40,124 nt of DNA from a virus. Made by a program: the position numbers and the translations under genes. The notes under the pieces were generated by a model that did no database searches, was not told the DNA's origin, and worked only from the letters and a program-made list of their open reading frames with translations. The stretch's first letter is position 1. Every line of letters starts with the position of its first letter. The stretch covers positions 1-40,124 of the IMG/VR virus record IMGVR_UViG_3300032087_001047, one strand, 5' to 3'. Shown piece by piece: positions 8,528-17,354 of the stretch.

Positions 8528-9334
8528 ATGGCAAAAAAACAAAAAGAAGAGGTAGTAACTCAAGAAGTAGTTGCTCCTAAAAAACAAAAACCAGTTGATA
8601 CCTGGGAAATAAAGGATCGTAGATATATTGTTATGGGTGATAAACATCCTTTAACATTAACTATACCAAGTAAGCACACTAGAAAACATGCGTTGCTATG
8701 GTTTGATCCTGATTTAAAAAAACAAAGAGAACTTAGATACGCTACTAATCAACCATCTCCATTTGTAGACGAGCAAAAAGGTGAATCAACTATGGGGCAT
8801 ATTGTTTTTAAAGATGGCGCTTTAATTGTAAATAAAGAAAACCAGTCTTTACAAAAACTTTTATCTTTATATCACCCTTTGAAAAACAGAGTGTATAAAG
8901 AATTTGATAGTGTTGAGATAGCTACTAATGAATTAGATATTTTAGAGCTTAGAATTGAAGCTTTAAACGCAGCTAAAAACATTGATATAGATCACGCTGA
9001 AGCTATATTAAGAGTAGAAGTTGGATCTAAGGTATCTAAGATGAGTTCTAAAGAGATTAAAAGAGACGTCTTATTGTTTGCTAATAACAACCCAGCTTTG
9101 TTTATAGATCTAGCAAATGATGAAAACGTACAATTAAGAAACTTTGCTATTAGAGCAGCTGAATCAAACATTATAGCGTTATCAAATGATCAACGTTATT
9201 TCAAATGGTCAAGCAATGATAGAAAACTAATGGAAGTACCTTTTGATCAAAACCCATATTCTGCGTTTGCAGCGTGGTTAAAAACTGACGAAGGTGTAGA
9301 AGTTTTTAAATCTATAGAGAAAAAACTCTCATAA
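8528..9334 (+). CDS. Conserved virion-region protein of unknown function (268 aa)
   Basis: This protein is encoded just after the major capsid gene and is bracketed by two hairpins. The first 20 residues are Lys/Glu/Gln-rich. A compact beta-type domain follows (WEIKDRRYIVMGDKHPLTLT, LLWFDPDLKKQRELRYAT), then a helical C-terminal half with KEIKRDVLLFANNNPALFID and LRNFAIRAAESNII. I do not recognise a named domain. The position suggests a head-completion, decoration or head-tail joining protein, expressed with the capsid genes. The hairpins on either side could give it its own transcript level. The N-terminal MAKKQK start follows an A/T-only leader (TAATCTTATTATATT). Confidence 0.7.
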   Translation: MAKKQKEEVVTQEVVAPKKQKPVDTWEIKDRRYIVMGDKHPLTLTIPSKHTRKHALLWFDPDLKKQRELRYATNQPSPFVDEQKGESTMGHIVFKDGALIVNKENQSLQKLLSLYHPLKNRVYKEFDSVEIATNELDILELRIEALNAAKNIDIDHAEAILRVEVGSKVSKMSSKEIKRDVLLFANNNPALFIDLANDENVQLRNFAIRAAESNIIALSNDQRYFKWSSNDRKLMEVPFDQNPYSAFAAWLKTDEGVEVFKSIEKKLS

Positions 9335-9346
9335 CATGTAATAATA

Positions 9347-9376
9347 ATATCGGGGCGGGTAATACCGCTCCAATAT
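9347..9376 (+). terminator. Second G+C-rich hairpin, downstream of the 268-aa gene
   Basis: GGGGCGG (9352-9358) pairs with CCGCTCC (9365-9371) using one G-U pair, with loop GTAATA. After one mismatch the stem extends through ATAT (9347-9350) with ATAT (9373-9376). It lies between the stop at 9334 and the next start at 9392 and is followed by TTAAATAAAAAATA. Like the hairpin at 8474 it is a partial terminator or RNA-stability element in the capsid part of the operon. Confidence 0.65.
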
Positions 9377-9391
9377 TTAAATAAAAAATAA

Positions 9392-10597
9392 ATGGCAATA
9401 AACGTAAATACTGTTTACACGACGGTTTTATCTATCTTAAATAAAGAACAAAGAGGATATATAACGCCAGATGAGTTTAATAAGTTGGCCACACAGGTTC
9501 AACTAGAAATGTTTGAAAATTATTTTGAAGATTTAAACCAACAGTTACGCGTGCCACAAACGGAAAGTGAATACGCAGACCGTAGAAAAAATATTGATAA
9601 TAATATATCTATATTTAAAACAATTGGTAATACAACAACTGTTCCAGCAGGTAGAGTAACTAGCTTATCTTTAACTAGCGGCGGTACTGGATACACAGCT
9701 GCAAACGGAGTGGCAACTACAGTAGCTCCTGTGGGTGGAACAGGTTTAACAGTCAACACATCAATAACAATACCAACATTTACTCTTACAAATGGAGGTA
9801 CTGGTTATTCAAATGCAAACAATGTAGCAACAACAGGTGGCGCCGGTACTGGATTAACCGTTAATATAACATCTGTAAATTCAGGGGTTATAACAGGTGT
9901 TAATATAAATACACCTGGTTTAAACTACGTAAGTGGTAACGTATTAACTATTTCAGGCGGTGGCGCTAATGCTCAAATAACTTTAACAGCAAATAGTAAC
10001 GGTGTTATATCTAATGTTACTATAAATAACGGTGGATCTGGTTATTCTGTTGGAGATGTAATTACTATATCAACAGGTGGTGCTAATGCTACAGCAACTG
10101 TTCAAGCTGTAAATTCTTCACTATATTTTTTACCACCATCAAACTTACACAGAATAGGTACTGTAATCTATAAAGATGAACAAGAACTACAAAGAGTAAA
10201 TAGAGACGAACTGCTTCATATCAATATGTCTCCGTTAACTAAACCTACAACTGATTTTCCAATATACATATACGAACAATCTACACAAGGTGTTTCTGGT
10301 GTTAATACTGGGCAACCTCATATTTATGTATATCCTAAAACTATAACTACTGCTTCAGATATTACTGTATCTTATATAAGAAAACCAGCTGATGTAGTAT
10401 GGGGCTTTACTGTAGGTGTTTTAAATCAATATGTATATAATCAATCAGCTTCAACTCAATTTGAGTTAGATTCTACAGAGCAAAATGAAGTAATAATTAG
10501 AATATTAGCTTACGCAGGAGTTGTAATAAGAGATCCACAAATTGTACAAGTAGCTGCTCAAGCTGTACAATCAGAAGAAATAAATTCAAAAAGTTAA
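9392..10597 (+). CDS. Head-tail connector/adaptor protein with inserted glycine-repeat beta domain
   Basis: The 401-residue product begins with a helical segment (NTVYTTVLSILNKEQRGYIT, LATQVQLEMFENYF) typical of proteins at this position in marine flavophages. The core resumes at about residue 245 with LYFLPPSNLHRIGTVIYKDE and ends with a helical tail. Between about residues 85 and 245 lies an insertion of GGTGY-type repeats (GGTGYTAANGV, GGTGYSNANNV, GGSGYSVGDVI), rich in Gly, Thr, Ala and Asn. This kind of beta module is common on exposed phage surfaces. The core probably docks on the portal as an adaptor while the inserted module projects outward. The adaptor role is inferred from order (after capsid, before ring protein); the insertion is directly visible. 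Confidence 0.6.
   Translation: MAINVNTVYTTVLSILNKEQRGYITPDEFNKLATQVQLEMFENYFEDLNQQLRVPQTESEYADRRKNIDNNISIFKTIGNTTTVPAGRVTSLSLTSGGTGYTAANGVATTVAPVGGTGLTVNTSITIPTFTLTNGGTGYSNANNVATTGGAGTGLTVNITSVNSGVITGVNINTPGLNYVSGNVLTISGGGANAQITLTANSNGVISNVTINNGGSGYSVGDVITISTGGANATATVQAVNSSLYFLPPSNLHRIGTVIYKDEQELQRVNRDELLHINMSPLTKPTTDFPIYIYEQSTQGVSGVNTGQPHIYVYPKTITTASDITVSYIRKPADVVWGFTVGVLNQYVYNQSASTQFELDSTEQNEVIIRILAYAGVVIRDPQIVQVAAQAVQSEEINSKS
9681..9870 (+). repeat. Two-copy degenerate tandem repeat (period about 113 bases)
   Basis: The segment 9681-9720 (GCGGTACTGGATACAC and onward) recurs with changes at about 9794-9833 (GGAGGTACTGGTTATTC). The following GGAACAGGTTTAACAGTCAA (about 9737) recurs as GGTACTGGATTAACCGTTAA (about 9847). 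Both copies are in frame and encode the GGTGY module. A more diverged third and fourth protein repeat follows. It is an intragenic duplication, not a CRISPR. Confidence 0.65.
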
Positions 10598-10600
10598 TAA

Positions 10601-11812
10601 ATGGCTTTACTAACAGAAAACAACAGACAATATTACGAAGGCGCGCAAGGCTTTAGAGGTGATGGTAGCAATAAAGTATTTACAGCAACTTTTGATACTG
10701 ATCTAATATGGTATGCAGCTAGTGTATCTGATATAAATTATGCTAGAAATAATTTTAAAATATATCAAAGCACTACTGGTTTTCCAGGAACATGGACAGA
10801 AATAACAAGTGGATATACTGTTTCTGATAATGTAATTACATTTACAGTAGCGCCTGTAAATAATCTATATATAGTTGTACAATTAAAAAGATTAGATGGT
10901 GGTAATTATGGAGCAACACAAGGTGATAAGGCTTTTGGCAATACTGTAGAGCAAAACTATGGATCATATTCTTATATAAAACTAAATGATGTTATAAATA
11001 ATTTTTTAGTTGCTTATGTTGGTGCTGACAAATTAGTTAGAGATGTAAAAAGAACTGATGTAATATTCCATGCTAAGAGAGGTTTGCAAGAATTTAGTTA
11101 TGATACATTGAAAAGTATTAGATCACAAGAGTTAACAATACCTCATAACTTAAGTATACCGTTACCACAAGATTATGTCAACTATGTAAATGTGTATTGG
11201 GTGGACGATCAAGGTGCTCAGCATATTATAATGCCGACAAATACAATAACCTCTAATCCATATGAGCTACCTATACAAGACGCCAAAGGTGTTGCTACTC
11301 AAGATAACTTTGATGAAAATATAGAATCTGGTAATTCACAAGTAGAAGATAAATGGAGGTCTAATAATTTAAAAAATAGATTAAATTTTATAGATGACAC
11401 TGAGTTGGGTTATTATTATAACTATGAATACCCAGGGTTTGGTTATGGTCAATTATACGGTATGGATCCACAAACAGCTAATATAAATGGATTCTGGAGT
11501 ATAAACGAAAGAGAAGGTAAAATGTCTTTTTCAAACGACTTAGTTGATAAGCTAATTGTTTTTCAATATATATCTGATGGATTATCTGTAGACTTAGAAA
11601 CTAGAATACCTAAGATGGCAGAAGAAGCAATGTACGCTCACATATTACATGCTATAATATCTACTAGAATAGGTCAACCTGAATACATAGTACAAAGGCT
11701 TAAAAAAGAAAGAAGTGCTAAATTAAGAAATGCTAAAATAAGATTATCTAATCTTAAACTTAATGAGTTTGTACAGCAAATGCGTGGTAAATCTAAATGG
11801 ATTAAACATTAA
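10601..11812 (+). CDS. Tail ring / head-tail joining protein (P22 gp4-like position)
   Basis: In this 403-residue protein, residues about 150-400 carry a segment I recognise from crAss-like and marine podovirus ring proteins: RTDVIFHAKRGLQEFSYDT, then ELTIPHNLSIPLPQDYVNYV, and a helical C-terminus rich in Arg/Lys (IVQRLKKERSAKLRNAKIRL). The first 110 residues form a separate beta-rich domain (FRGDGSNKVFTATF, WTEITSGYTV, NNLYIVVQLKRLDGG) that looks inserted or appended. Ring proteins stack beneath the portal and build the short-tail channel. The ATG follows the preceding stop by only three bases. The name is by resemblance and order, without a database search. Confidence 0.65.
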   Translation: MALLTENNRQYYEGAQGFRGDGSNKVFTATFDTDLIWYAASVSDINYARNNFKIYQSTTGFPGTWTEITSGYTVSDNVITFTVAPVNNLYIVVQLKRLDGGNYGATQGDKAFGNTVEQNYGSYSYIKLNDVINNFLVAYVGADKLVRDVKRTDVIFHAKRGLQEFSYDTLKSIRSQELTIPHNLSIPLPQDYVNYVNVYWVDDQGAQHIIMPTNTITSNPYELPIQDAKGVATQDNFDENIESGNSQVEDKWRSNNLKNRLNFIDDTELGYYYNYEYPGFGYGQLYGMDPQTANINGFWSINEREGKMSFSNDLVDKLIVFQYISDGLSVDLETRIPKMAEEAMYAHILHAIISTRIGQPEYIVQRLKKERSAKLRNAKIRLSNLKLNEFVQQMRGKSKWIKH

Positions 11813-11816
11813 TTAA

Positions 11817-14800
11817 ATGGCAGAAGTTAAAAATGCTTTTATAAAGTCTAAAATGAACAAAGACCTAGATGCTAGGTTAGTTCCACAAGGCGAATATAGA
11901 GATGCTCAAAATGCTCAGATAAGTAGATCTGAAGGTGATGACGTAGGTGCATTGACAAATGTACTTGGAAATAAACTTCTCGTAGAATTTGACATTACTC
12001 AAAACGGTATGACAAGTATTGGGTATTATGTTGATGAAATAAATAATGATATATACGTTTTTATAACTGATAATTTTACTGATGGCTGGATTAAAGAAGG
12101 TGCTGGTGGAGGTAATAACCACGCTATATATAGATACAATGTAAGATCTGAAGTATCAACTAAATTAGTTGAAGGTGCGTTTTTAAATTTTTCTACAAAA
12201 TCACCTATTATAGGCGTTAACTTATTAGAAGAGTTATTATTCTGGACTGATAATAGAAATCAACCTAGAAAAATAAATGTTAAAACAGCAGCTGCTGATA
12301 GCACTTATTATACTGCAGAAGATCAAATATCCGTGGCAAAATATAATCCATATGAAGCTATAACTTTATATGAAGCTAGCACGGCATCTTCTGGAGATTA
12401 TGAAACAACAATGAAAGATGTTGTTAGTAAATTTTTACCAGATGGTGGTACAGCGACTATTTCAGCAACTGCTACTGGAACTAGTTTTTCTATAACTGAT
12501 TTAAATATACCATTTTACCCAGCTTTACAAACAAGTGGTACAGATAATTTACCTCAAAATGGTATGACATTAGGTAAAATAACTTCAGCTGGTGGGCCAA
12601 TAGTTGACACAGGTGTAACAGTAGGAGCAGGATCTTCAACATCGACATTAGTTACTAGCGGGTCAATAACATTAAATGCTAATGATGTTGTAGTTTTTAA
12701 TTATAATCCATATTATGATAATGGTTTTGCGGGTGATGAAGATTATTTAGAAGATAAATTTGTTAGATTTAGTTACAGGTTTAAATTTGATGACGGTGAA
12801 TATTCTCTTATAGCTCCATTTACTCAACCGTGTTTTATACCAAAACAAGACGGGTATTTTTTAAACACATCGACAAGCGAAGGCGATCAACAATTAGCTT
12901 TTAATTCTACAATTGTTAGCTTTATGGAAAATAAAGTTAATGAAATAAAGCTTATAATACCATTACCAGAAGGTCGAAACACTGTTGTTGATAGTTTTAA
13001 AATAGATTCTTTAGAAATACTTTATAAAGAATCAGATCAAACAGCATTAAGAGTCGTTGAATCTATTACTGATATAACAAGTGCTAGTACAAATGCTTTT
13101 TATGAATATACTTATTCAGGTAAGCAACCTTTTAAAACATTACCTGAAAACGAAATAATAAGAGTATATGATAAAATACCTGTAAAAGCTTTTTCACAAG
13201 AGATAATAAATAACAGAGTAGTGTATGGCAACTTTCAAAACAAACACACTCCGCCTTCTTCATTAGATTACAATATAATAGCTACTTCTAAATCTGATTT
13301 TAATTTAAAAACAGGTAGCGCTGTATTTGTAGGTCCATCTGGAACTGTAACAGCTGGAACTACTATAAATATAAGCGGCGCAACAGGAACTATACAACAA
13401 GGTAGTATTGCTACTGCAACTGGAATACCAGCTAATACTATAGTCACAAGTACAAATGGAAGCTCAACTATAGTTTTAGATAAAAATATTACATTAGTAC
13501 CAGGTAGAGGAGTAAATTTTTCACCTGCTAATGATATTGAAAACACTACGAGTAAAATAGAATATCCAAGCCATTCGCTAAAAACAAATAGAAACTATCA
13601 AGTTGGAGTTGTATTATCTGATAAATACGGTAGATCTTCTAGCGTTATATTAAGTGATAACAACAATATAGTAACAGTAGGTATTGATGATTTTAAAGGA
13701 GATAGTATATATTCTCCATATGAAGATGGTACTACTACTCCTTCTTCTTGGCCAGGTAATTCATTAAAAATGTCTTTTAATAGCGTGATAGGTCCTTCAC
13801 AGCCAAACAATGCTACTGGTTGGCCAGGGTTATATAATAATGATATTACAAGTGATGATTATAATCCACTTGGTTGGTATTCTTTTAAAATAGTTGTTAA
13901 ACAACAAGAACAAGAGTACTACAATGTGTACACGGCGGGAGCAATGCAAGGTTTACCATATAATTATGACAACGAATCATCTATTCCAACATTAAATTCT
14001 AACACCTCTTATACCACATTAATAAATGATAATATAAATAAAGTACCAAGAGATTTAAGTGAGGTTGGACCTCAAGACAGAACGTTTAGAAGTTCTGTAA
14101 AGTTGTTTGGTAGAGTAAACAACACCTCAAGTAGTTTTATTAATAATGGTAATGAGCAGTATTATCCAGGTCAAAAAAATTTTACGACAAATGTAGTAGA
14201 AGATTTGTTTGACATATTTGATGTTAAAGGTTTTGAAAACACCGTTGGAGAATCACAACCTATTACAAGTAATAAAAATCCTTTTCACCCATTTTTTAAA
14301 TCTGATTCAAATCCATTTATAGCAGAGTTTGTAACTAGTAATGTTACAAGTAATCAATTTGGTGTTATAAACACCGAAGTAAATACTACAGCTGGCACAG
14401 CTAATGTCAATGAGCCAAGTGGTGTTTCAGGCGAAACTATTATAACTATAGATTTTATTTCTGCAGGTTTTGCTCCTGAACCAGATGATATTATAACTGG
14501 AACTGCTGTTGCAGCTGGAACAAAAGTAATTTCTTTTGATGGAGCAGCTAGTGAAATAACGGTTAACTTAGCACAAACATTATCAGATAATACAGTTTTA
14601 ACTTTTACAAGAAGAACATATGAAGATATAGAAAATCTAGCTATACTAGAAACAGAGCCTACATTGTCAAGATTAGATATATATTATGAAACAAGTACAA
14701 GTGGTTTAATATCAGAATTAAATACAGCTGTACTAAATGATTCAGCTGCTGGTAGCGACTTTGATGGGTTTAACACGGGTAATTTTACTGAAGGTTTAAA

Positions 14801-15842
14801 TTCTGGTCAAAATATTTTACAAGCTAATTTCTTTTTAGTTAATAATTTTGGAACTAATATAGCTCCAGGTGATGTAACTAGTTTTACATTAGACTCTGTG
14901 TTTACAATACCAGATGAGCCAGGTGAAACAGCTGTTGATGCTACATCTTATTTTGCTTTAACAGGTGATCAAACAGCAGGATTTAATATTCAAACAACTA
15001 CTGAATTTTTAAATCATGTTTATTTTCAAAGTGAAAGTGATTTAAATAATTTTGTATTTAATTTTACTAGTGTTATAAACTCATCAACAACTCCATATGT
15101 AAGAGAAGCACTTTTAAATAATGAAGACCCAGTAATGACAGCTCCTGTCACTACGGTTAGTAATAAAACTATAGAAGATGTTTTAATGACTCAAGCAACT
15201 GCAGTTAATGGAGCGAATACTAATAATATAAATCAAGGATTAGATATTGTGTGGAGTATTACTTCTCAAACAAATTCAGCAGGTGAAGCTGTAAATTATT
15301 TTGGTATTGATTTTCAAGTAACTAACAATGGCGATAGATCAGATTGCAACGTTAATAATTTATTACCTGGAACTATAATTCCAGATATATATACTATAGT
15401 TTTACAATGTATCGACGCTGGGCAATCAGCTGATGACGTTACAATAACAATTGATTTAGGTGTAACACCTACACAAGTTACAGAATATAGAGCTTTAGTT
15501 ACAGAACAAGGAGAACAACAAGCAGAACAAGATGTGTATATAACACAAATACATATAGAAGACGCTAACGATACTAATCAAAATGGTTATTATATATATA
15601 ATAGCGGTTGGAATAATGCACCTGGTAATAACTTATCTGATAGTACAAGTGTTATAATAGATTATACAAATGCTAAAAAACAAATTAGTGATCCGTGTGA
15701 AACTTGGTATTTTAGCTCTACAGAACAAGGCGTTAAAGATCTTTGGGAATATTGTCAAAATTTAAATTCTAATTATGAAGAAATAAACTACACAGAACCA
15801 AACAATCCAGATATATCAGGTTATTTCTTTGGTATAGTGTAA
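11817..15842 (+). CDS. Large tail/virion stabilisation protein, N-terminal part (1341 aa)
   Basis: The protein opens with VKNAFIKSKMNKDLDARLVP and GEYRDAQNAQISRSEGDDVG, a start I recall from long marine and crAss-like stabilisation proteins (P22 gp10-like beta-propeller type). It contains propeller-like strands (NLLEELLFWTDNRNQPRKIN) and Gly/Thr-rich modules at about residues 206-295, 500-570 and 855-930; the last two share a pattern of GT.T/AAGT..I or IPANTIV followed by a strand. A C-terminal part has unusual Asn/Thr/Asp-rich extensions. The stop TAA at 15840 is followed at once by a second TAA, and the next gene continues in the same frame eight codons later, so the two probably derive from one gene. 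It forms part of the tail hub or needle-proximal ring. Confidence 0.6.
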   Translation: MAEVKNAFIKSKMNKDLDARLVPQGEYRDAQNAQISRSEGDDVGALTNVLGNKLLVEFDITQNGMTSIGYYVDEINNDIYVFITDNFTDGWIKEGAGGGNNHAIYRYNVRSEVSTKLVEGAFLNFSTKSPIIGVNLLEELLFWTDNRNQPRKINVKTAAADSTYYTAEDQISVAKYNPYEAITLYEASTASSGDYETTMKDVVSKFLPDGGTATISATATGTSFSITDLNIPFYPALQTSGTDNLPQNGMTLGKITSAGGPIVDTGVTVGAGSSTSTLVTSGSITLNANDVVVFNYNPYYDNGFAGDEDYLEDKFVRFSYRFKFDDGEYSLIAPFTQPCFIPKQDGYFLNTSTSEGDQQLAFNSTIVSFMENKVNEIKLIIPLPEGRNTVVDSFKIDSLEILYKESDQTALRVVESITDITSASTNAFYEYTYSGKQPFKTLPENEIIRVYDKIPVKAFSQEIINNRVVYGNFQNKHTPPSSLDYNIIATSKSDFNLKTGSAVFVGPSGTVTAGTTINISGATGTIQQGSIATATGIPANTIVTSTNGSSTIVLDKNITLVPGRGVNFSPANDIENTTSKIEYPSHSLKTNRNYQVGVVLSDKYGRSSSVILSDNNNIVTVGIDDFKGDSIYSPYEDGTTTPSSWPGNSLKMSFNSVIGPSQPNNATGWPGLYNNDITSDDYNPLGWYSFKIVVKQQEQEYYNVYTAGAMQGLPYNYDNESSIPTLNSNTSYTTLINDNINKVPRDLSEVGPQDRTFRSSVKLFGRVNNTSSSFINNGNEQYYPGQKNFTTNVVEDLFDIFDVKGFENTVGESQPITSNKNPFHPFFKSDSNPFIAEFVTSNVTSNQFGVINTEVNTTAGTANVNEPSGVSGETIITIDFISAGFAPEPDDIITGTAVAAGTKVISFDGAASEITVNLAQTLSDNTVLTFTRRTYEDIENLAILETEPTLSRLDIYYETSTSGLISELNTAVLNDSAAGSDFDGFNTGNFTEGLNSGQNILQANFFLVNNFGTNIAPGDVTSFTLDSVFTIPDEPGETAVDATSYFALTGDQTAGFNIQTTTEFLNHVYFQSESDLNNFVFNFTSVINSSTTPYVREALLNNEDPVMTAPVTTVSNKTIEDVLMTQATAVNGANTNNINQGLDIVWSITSQTNSAGEAVNYFGIDFQVTNNGDRSDCNVNNLLPGTIIPDIYTIVLQCIDAGQSADDVTITIDLGVTPTQVTEYRALVTEQGEQQAEQDVYITQIHIEDANDTNQNGYYIYNSGWNNAPGNNLSDSTSVIIDYTNAKKQISDPCETWYFSSTEQGVKDLWEYCQNLNSNYEEINYTEPNNPDISGYFFGIV

Positions 15843-15869
15843 TAATATAAATATATAAGTGATAATTAT

Positions 15870-17342
15870 ATGGGGGCAGTTTTAGAAATAAAGTATTTTA
15901 ATTCTTTCTTACTTAAAAAAATTAGTAAAGATACTGGAAATGAAGAACCTGTATATCTAGGATCTTTCGGTATACCTCAAGCTATTGGTGGTTATCCAGC
16001 TACTGGAGTAGCGCTAGATACAAGCCAATGGGCTATTGAAGAAGCAAGGATAAGAGGAGGTTTTAATAATACTAATGTTGATTATGGAGTAAGAGCTTAT
16101 TTAGTAGAAGACGAACCAAATGCTTCACAACTATTTAATACGCTTATATATTCAGGTATATTTAATTCAAGAACAGGTATAAATGATACTAATGTTTTTT
16201 CTGTTGGAGAAGATATTACTAGAAGTGTTGATCCATCAAGAGGCTCTATACAAAGATTATATGCTGAAGATACAAACTTAATAATATTCCAAGAAGATAA
16301 AGTTAACAGAGCTTTAATAGATAAAGACGCTATATACACTGCTGCTGGTACTAGTTCAGCTGTTAGTCAAATAGGTTTAGTAATAGGCCAAATAGTTCCT
16401 TATGCTGGTGAATACGGTATAAGTAAAGATCCACAAAGTTTTGCAGTACACGGTTATAGAAAATATTTTACAGACAGAAATCGAAATGCTGTACTAAGAT
16501 TATCAAGAGATGGTATTACAGAAATATCTGAATACGGTATGTATGATTATTTTAGAGATGAATTTAATTCTGTTAATACTAACATCGAAGGTAGGGTTAT
16601 AGGAGGTTGGGATGCTCACAATAAGCAATATGTAGTATCTACACAAACAAATAACCTATCATTTTTAGATAAATATAAGACTTTATCTTTTGATGAAAAC
16701 GTAAGAGGTTGGGTTAGCTTCTTTGATTTTAAACCTGACCATGTATTTAGTTTGAAAAATAATATGTATACTCTTAAAAGAGATCAACTATGGTTACACT
16801 ATTCTAGTGCAGTTAACCGTGGTAATTTTTATGGAGTAAATAATAAATCAAGTATAACTTTTGTATTTAATCCAAACGTTAGTTTGTCTAAGAATTTTAA
16901 AACAATAAGTTATGAAGGTAGTAACGGTTGGGAAGTTACAAGTTTTATATCAGATCCTACAGGATTAGATGATGTAAACAATGTATATGTAAACTCTAAC
17001 GATACTACAAATAAAGTATATAGTTACCAAGAAGGTGAATATATAATTAATCCAGCTAATAATCAAATTGTTTTACCTGCAGATTATACTTCTGTATTTG
17101 GAGTAGCTAATCCAGGTTATACAAGACAAAGAGCTGGGTTTAATAGAAAAGAAAATAAATATGTAGCAAATTTAGTTAATAATTCTACAGCGTCTACAGC
17201 TGAGGTTAATTATGGATCTCAAATGACAGGTATAAAAGGATATTTTGCTACAGTTAAAGTATCTACAGATGATGCAACTGATCCAGGTGGATTAAAAGAA
17301 TTATTTGCTGTATCATCTAATTATGTTGAATCATCATATTAA
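15870..17342 (+). CDS. Tail/virion stabilisation protein, C-terminal part (490 aa)
   Basis: Markers are WAIEEARIRGGFNNTNVDYG, LIYSGIFNSRTGINDTN, RGSIQRLYAEDTNLIIFQED, KVNRALIDKDAIY and DGITEISEYGMYDYFRDEF. These form the beta-propeller-like core I associate with the conserved end of phage stabilisation proteins in marine and crAss-like podoviruses. Its start ATG (15870) is in the same reading frame as the upstream 1341-residue gene, 24 bases after two tandem TAA codons, with a weak leader (AGTGATAATTAT). It either assembles with the upstream product or is a natural split of one ancestral chain. The last 60 residues become Thr/Ala/Asp-rich, like an exposed tail. The function as a tail-hub component is inferred from these motifs and gene order. 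Confidence 0.65.
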   Translation: MGAVLEIKYFNSFLLKKISKDTGNEEPVYLGSFGIPQAIGGYPATGVALDTSQWAIEEARIRGGFNNTNVDYGVRAYLVEDEPNASQLFNTLIYSGIFNSRTGINDTNVFSVGEDITRSVDPSRGSIQRLYAEDTNLIIFQEDKVNRALIDKDAIYTAAGTSSAVSQIGLVIGQIVPYAGEYGISKDPQSFAVHGYRKYFTDRNRNAVLRLSRDGITEISEYGMYDYFRDEFNSVNTNIEGRVIGGWDAHNKQYVVSTQTNNLSFLDKYKTLSFDENVRGWVSFFDFKPDHVFSLKNNMYTLKRDQLWLHYSSAVNRGNFYGVNNKSSITFVFNPNVSLSKNFKTISYEGSNGWEVTSFISDPTGLDDVNNVYVNSNDTTNKVYSYQEGEYIINPANNQIVLPADYTSVFGVANPGYTRQRAGFNRKENKYVANLVNNSTASTAEVNYGSQMTGIKGYFATVKVSTDDATDPGGLKELFAVSSNYVESSY

Positions 17343-17354
17343 AATTTAAAAATT

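Noticed and set aside
9681-9870. Possible CRISPR-like repeats
   Set aside because: Only two degenerate copies, in frame and encoding a glycine-rich protein repeat, without unique spacers of even length.
15840-15845. Stop-codon recoding as an explanation for the split tail gene
   Set aside because: The stops are TAA TAA; known phage recoding uses TAG or TGA. TAA, TAG and TGA all act as normal stops elsewhere in the window (for example TAG at 3340 and TGA at 27531).
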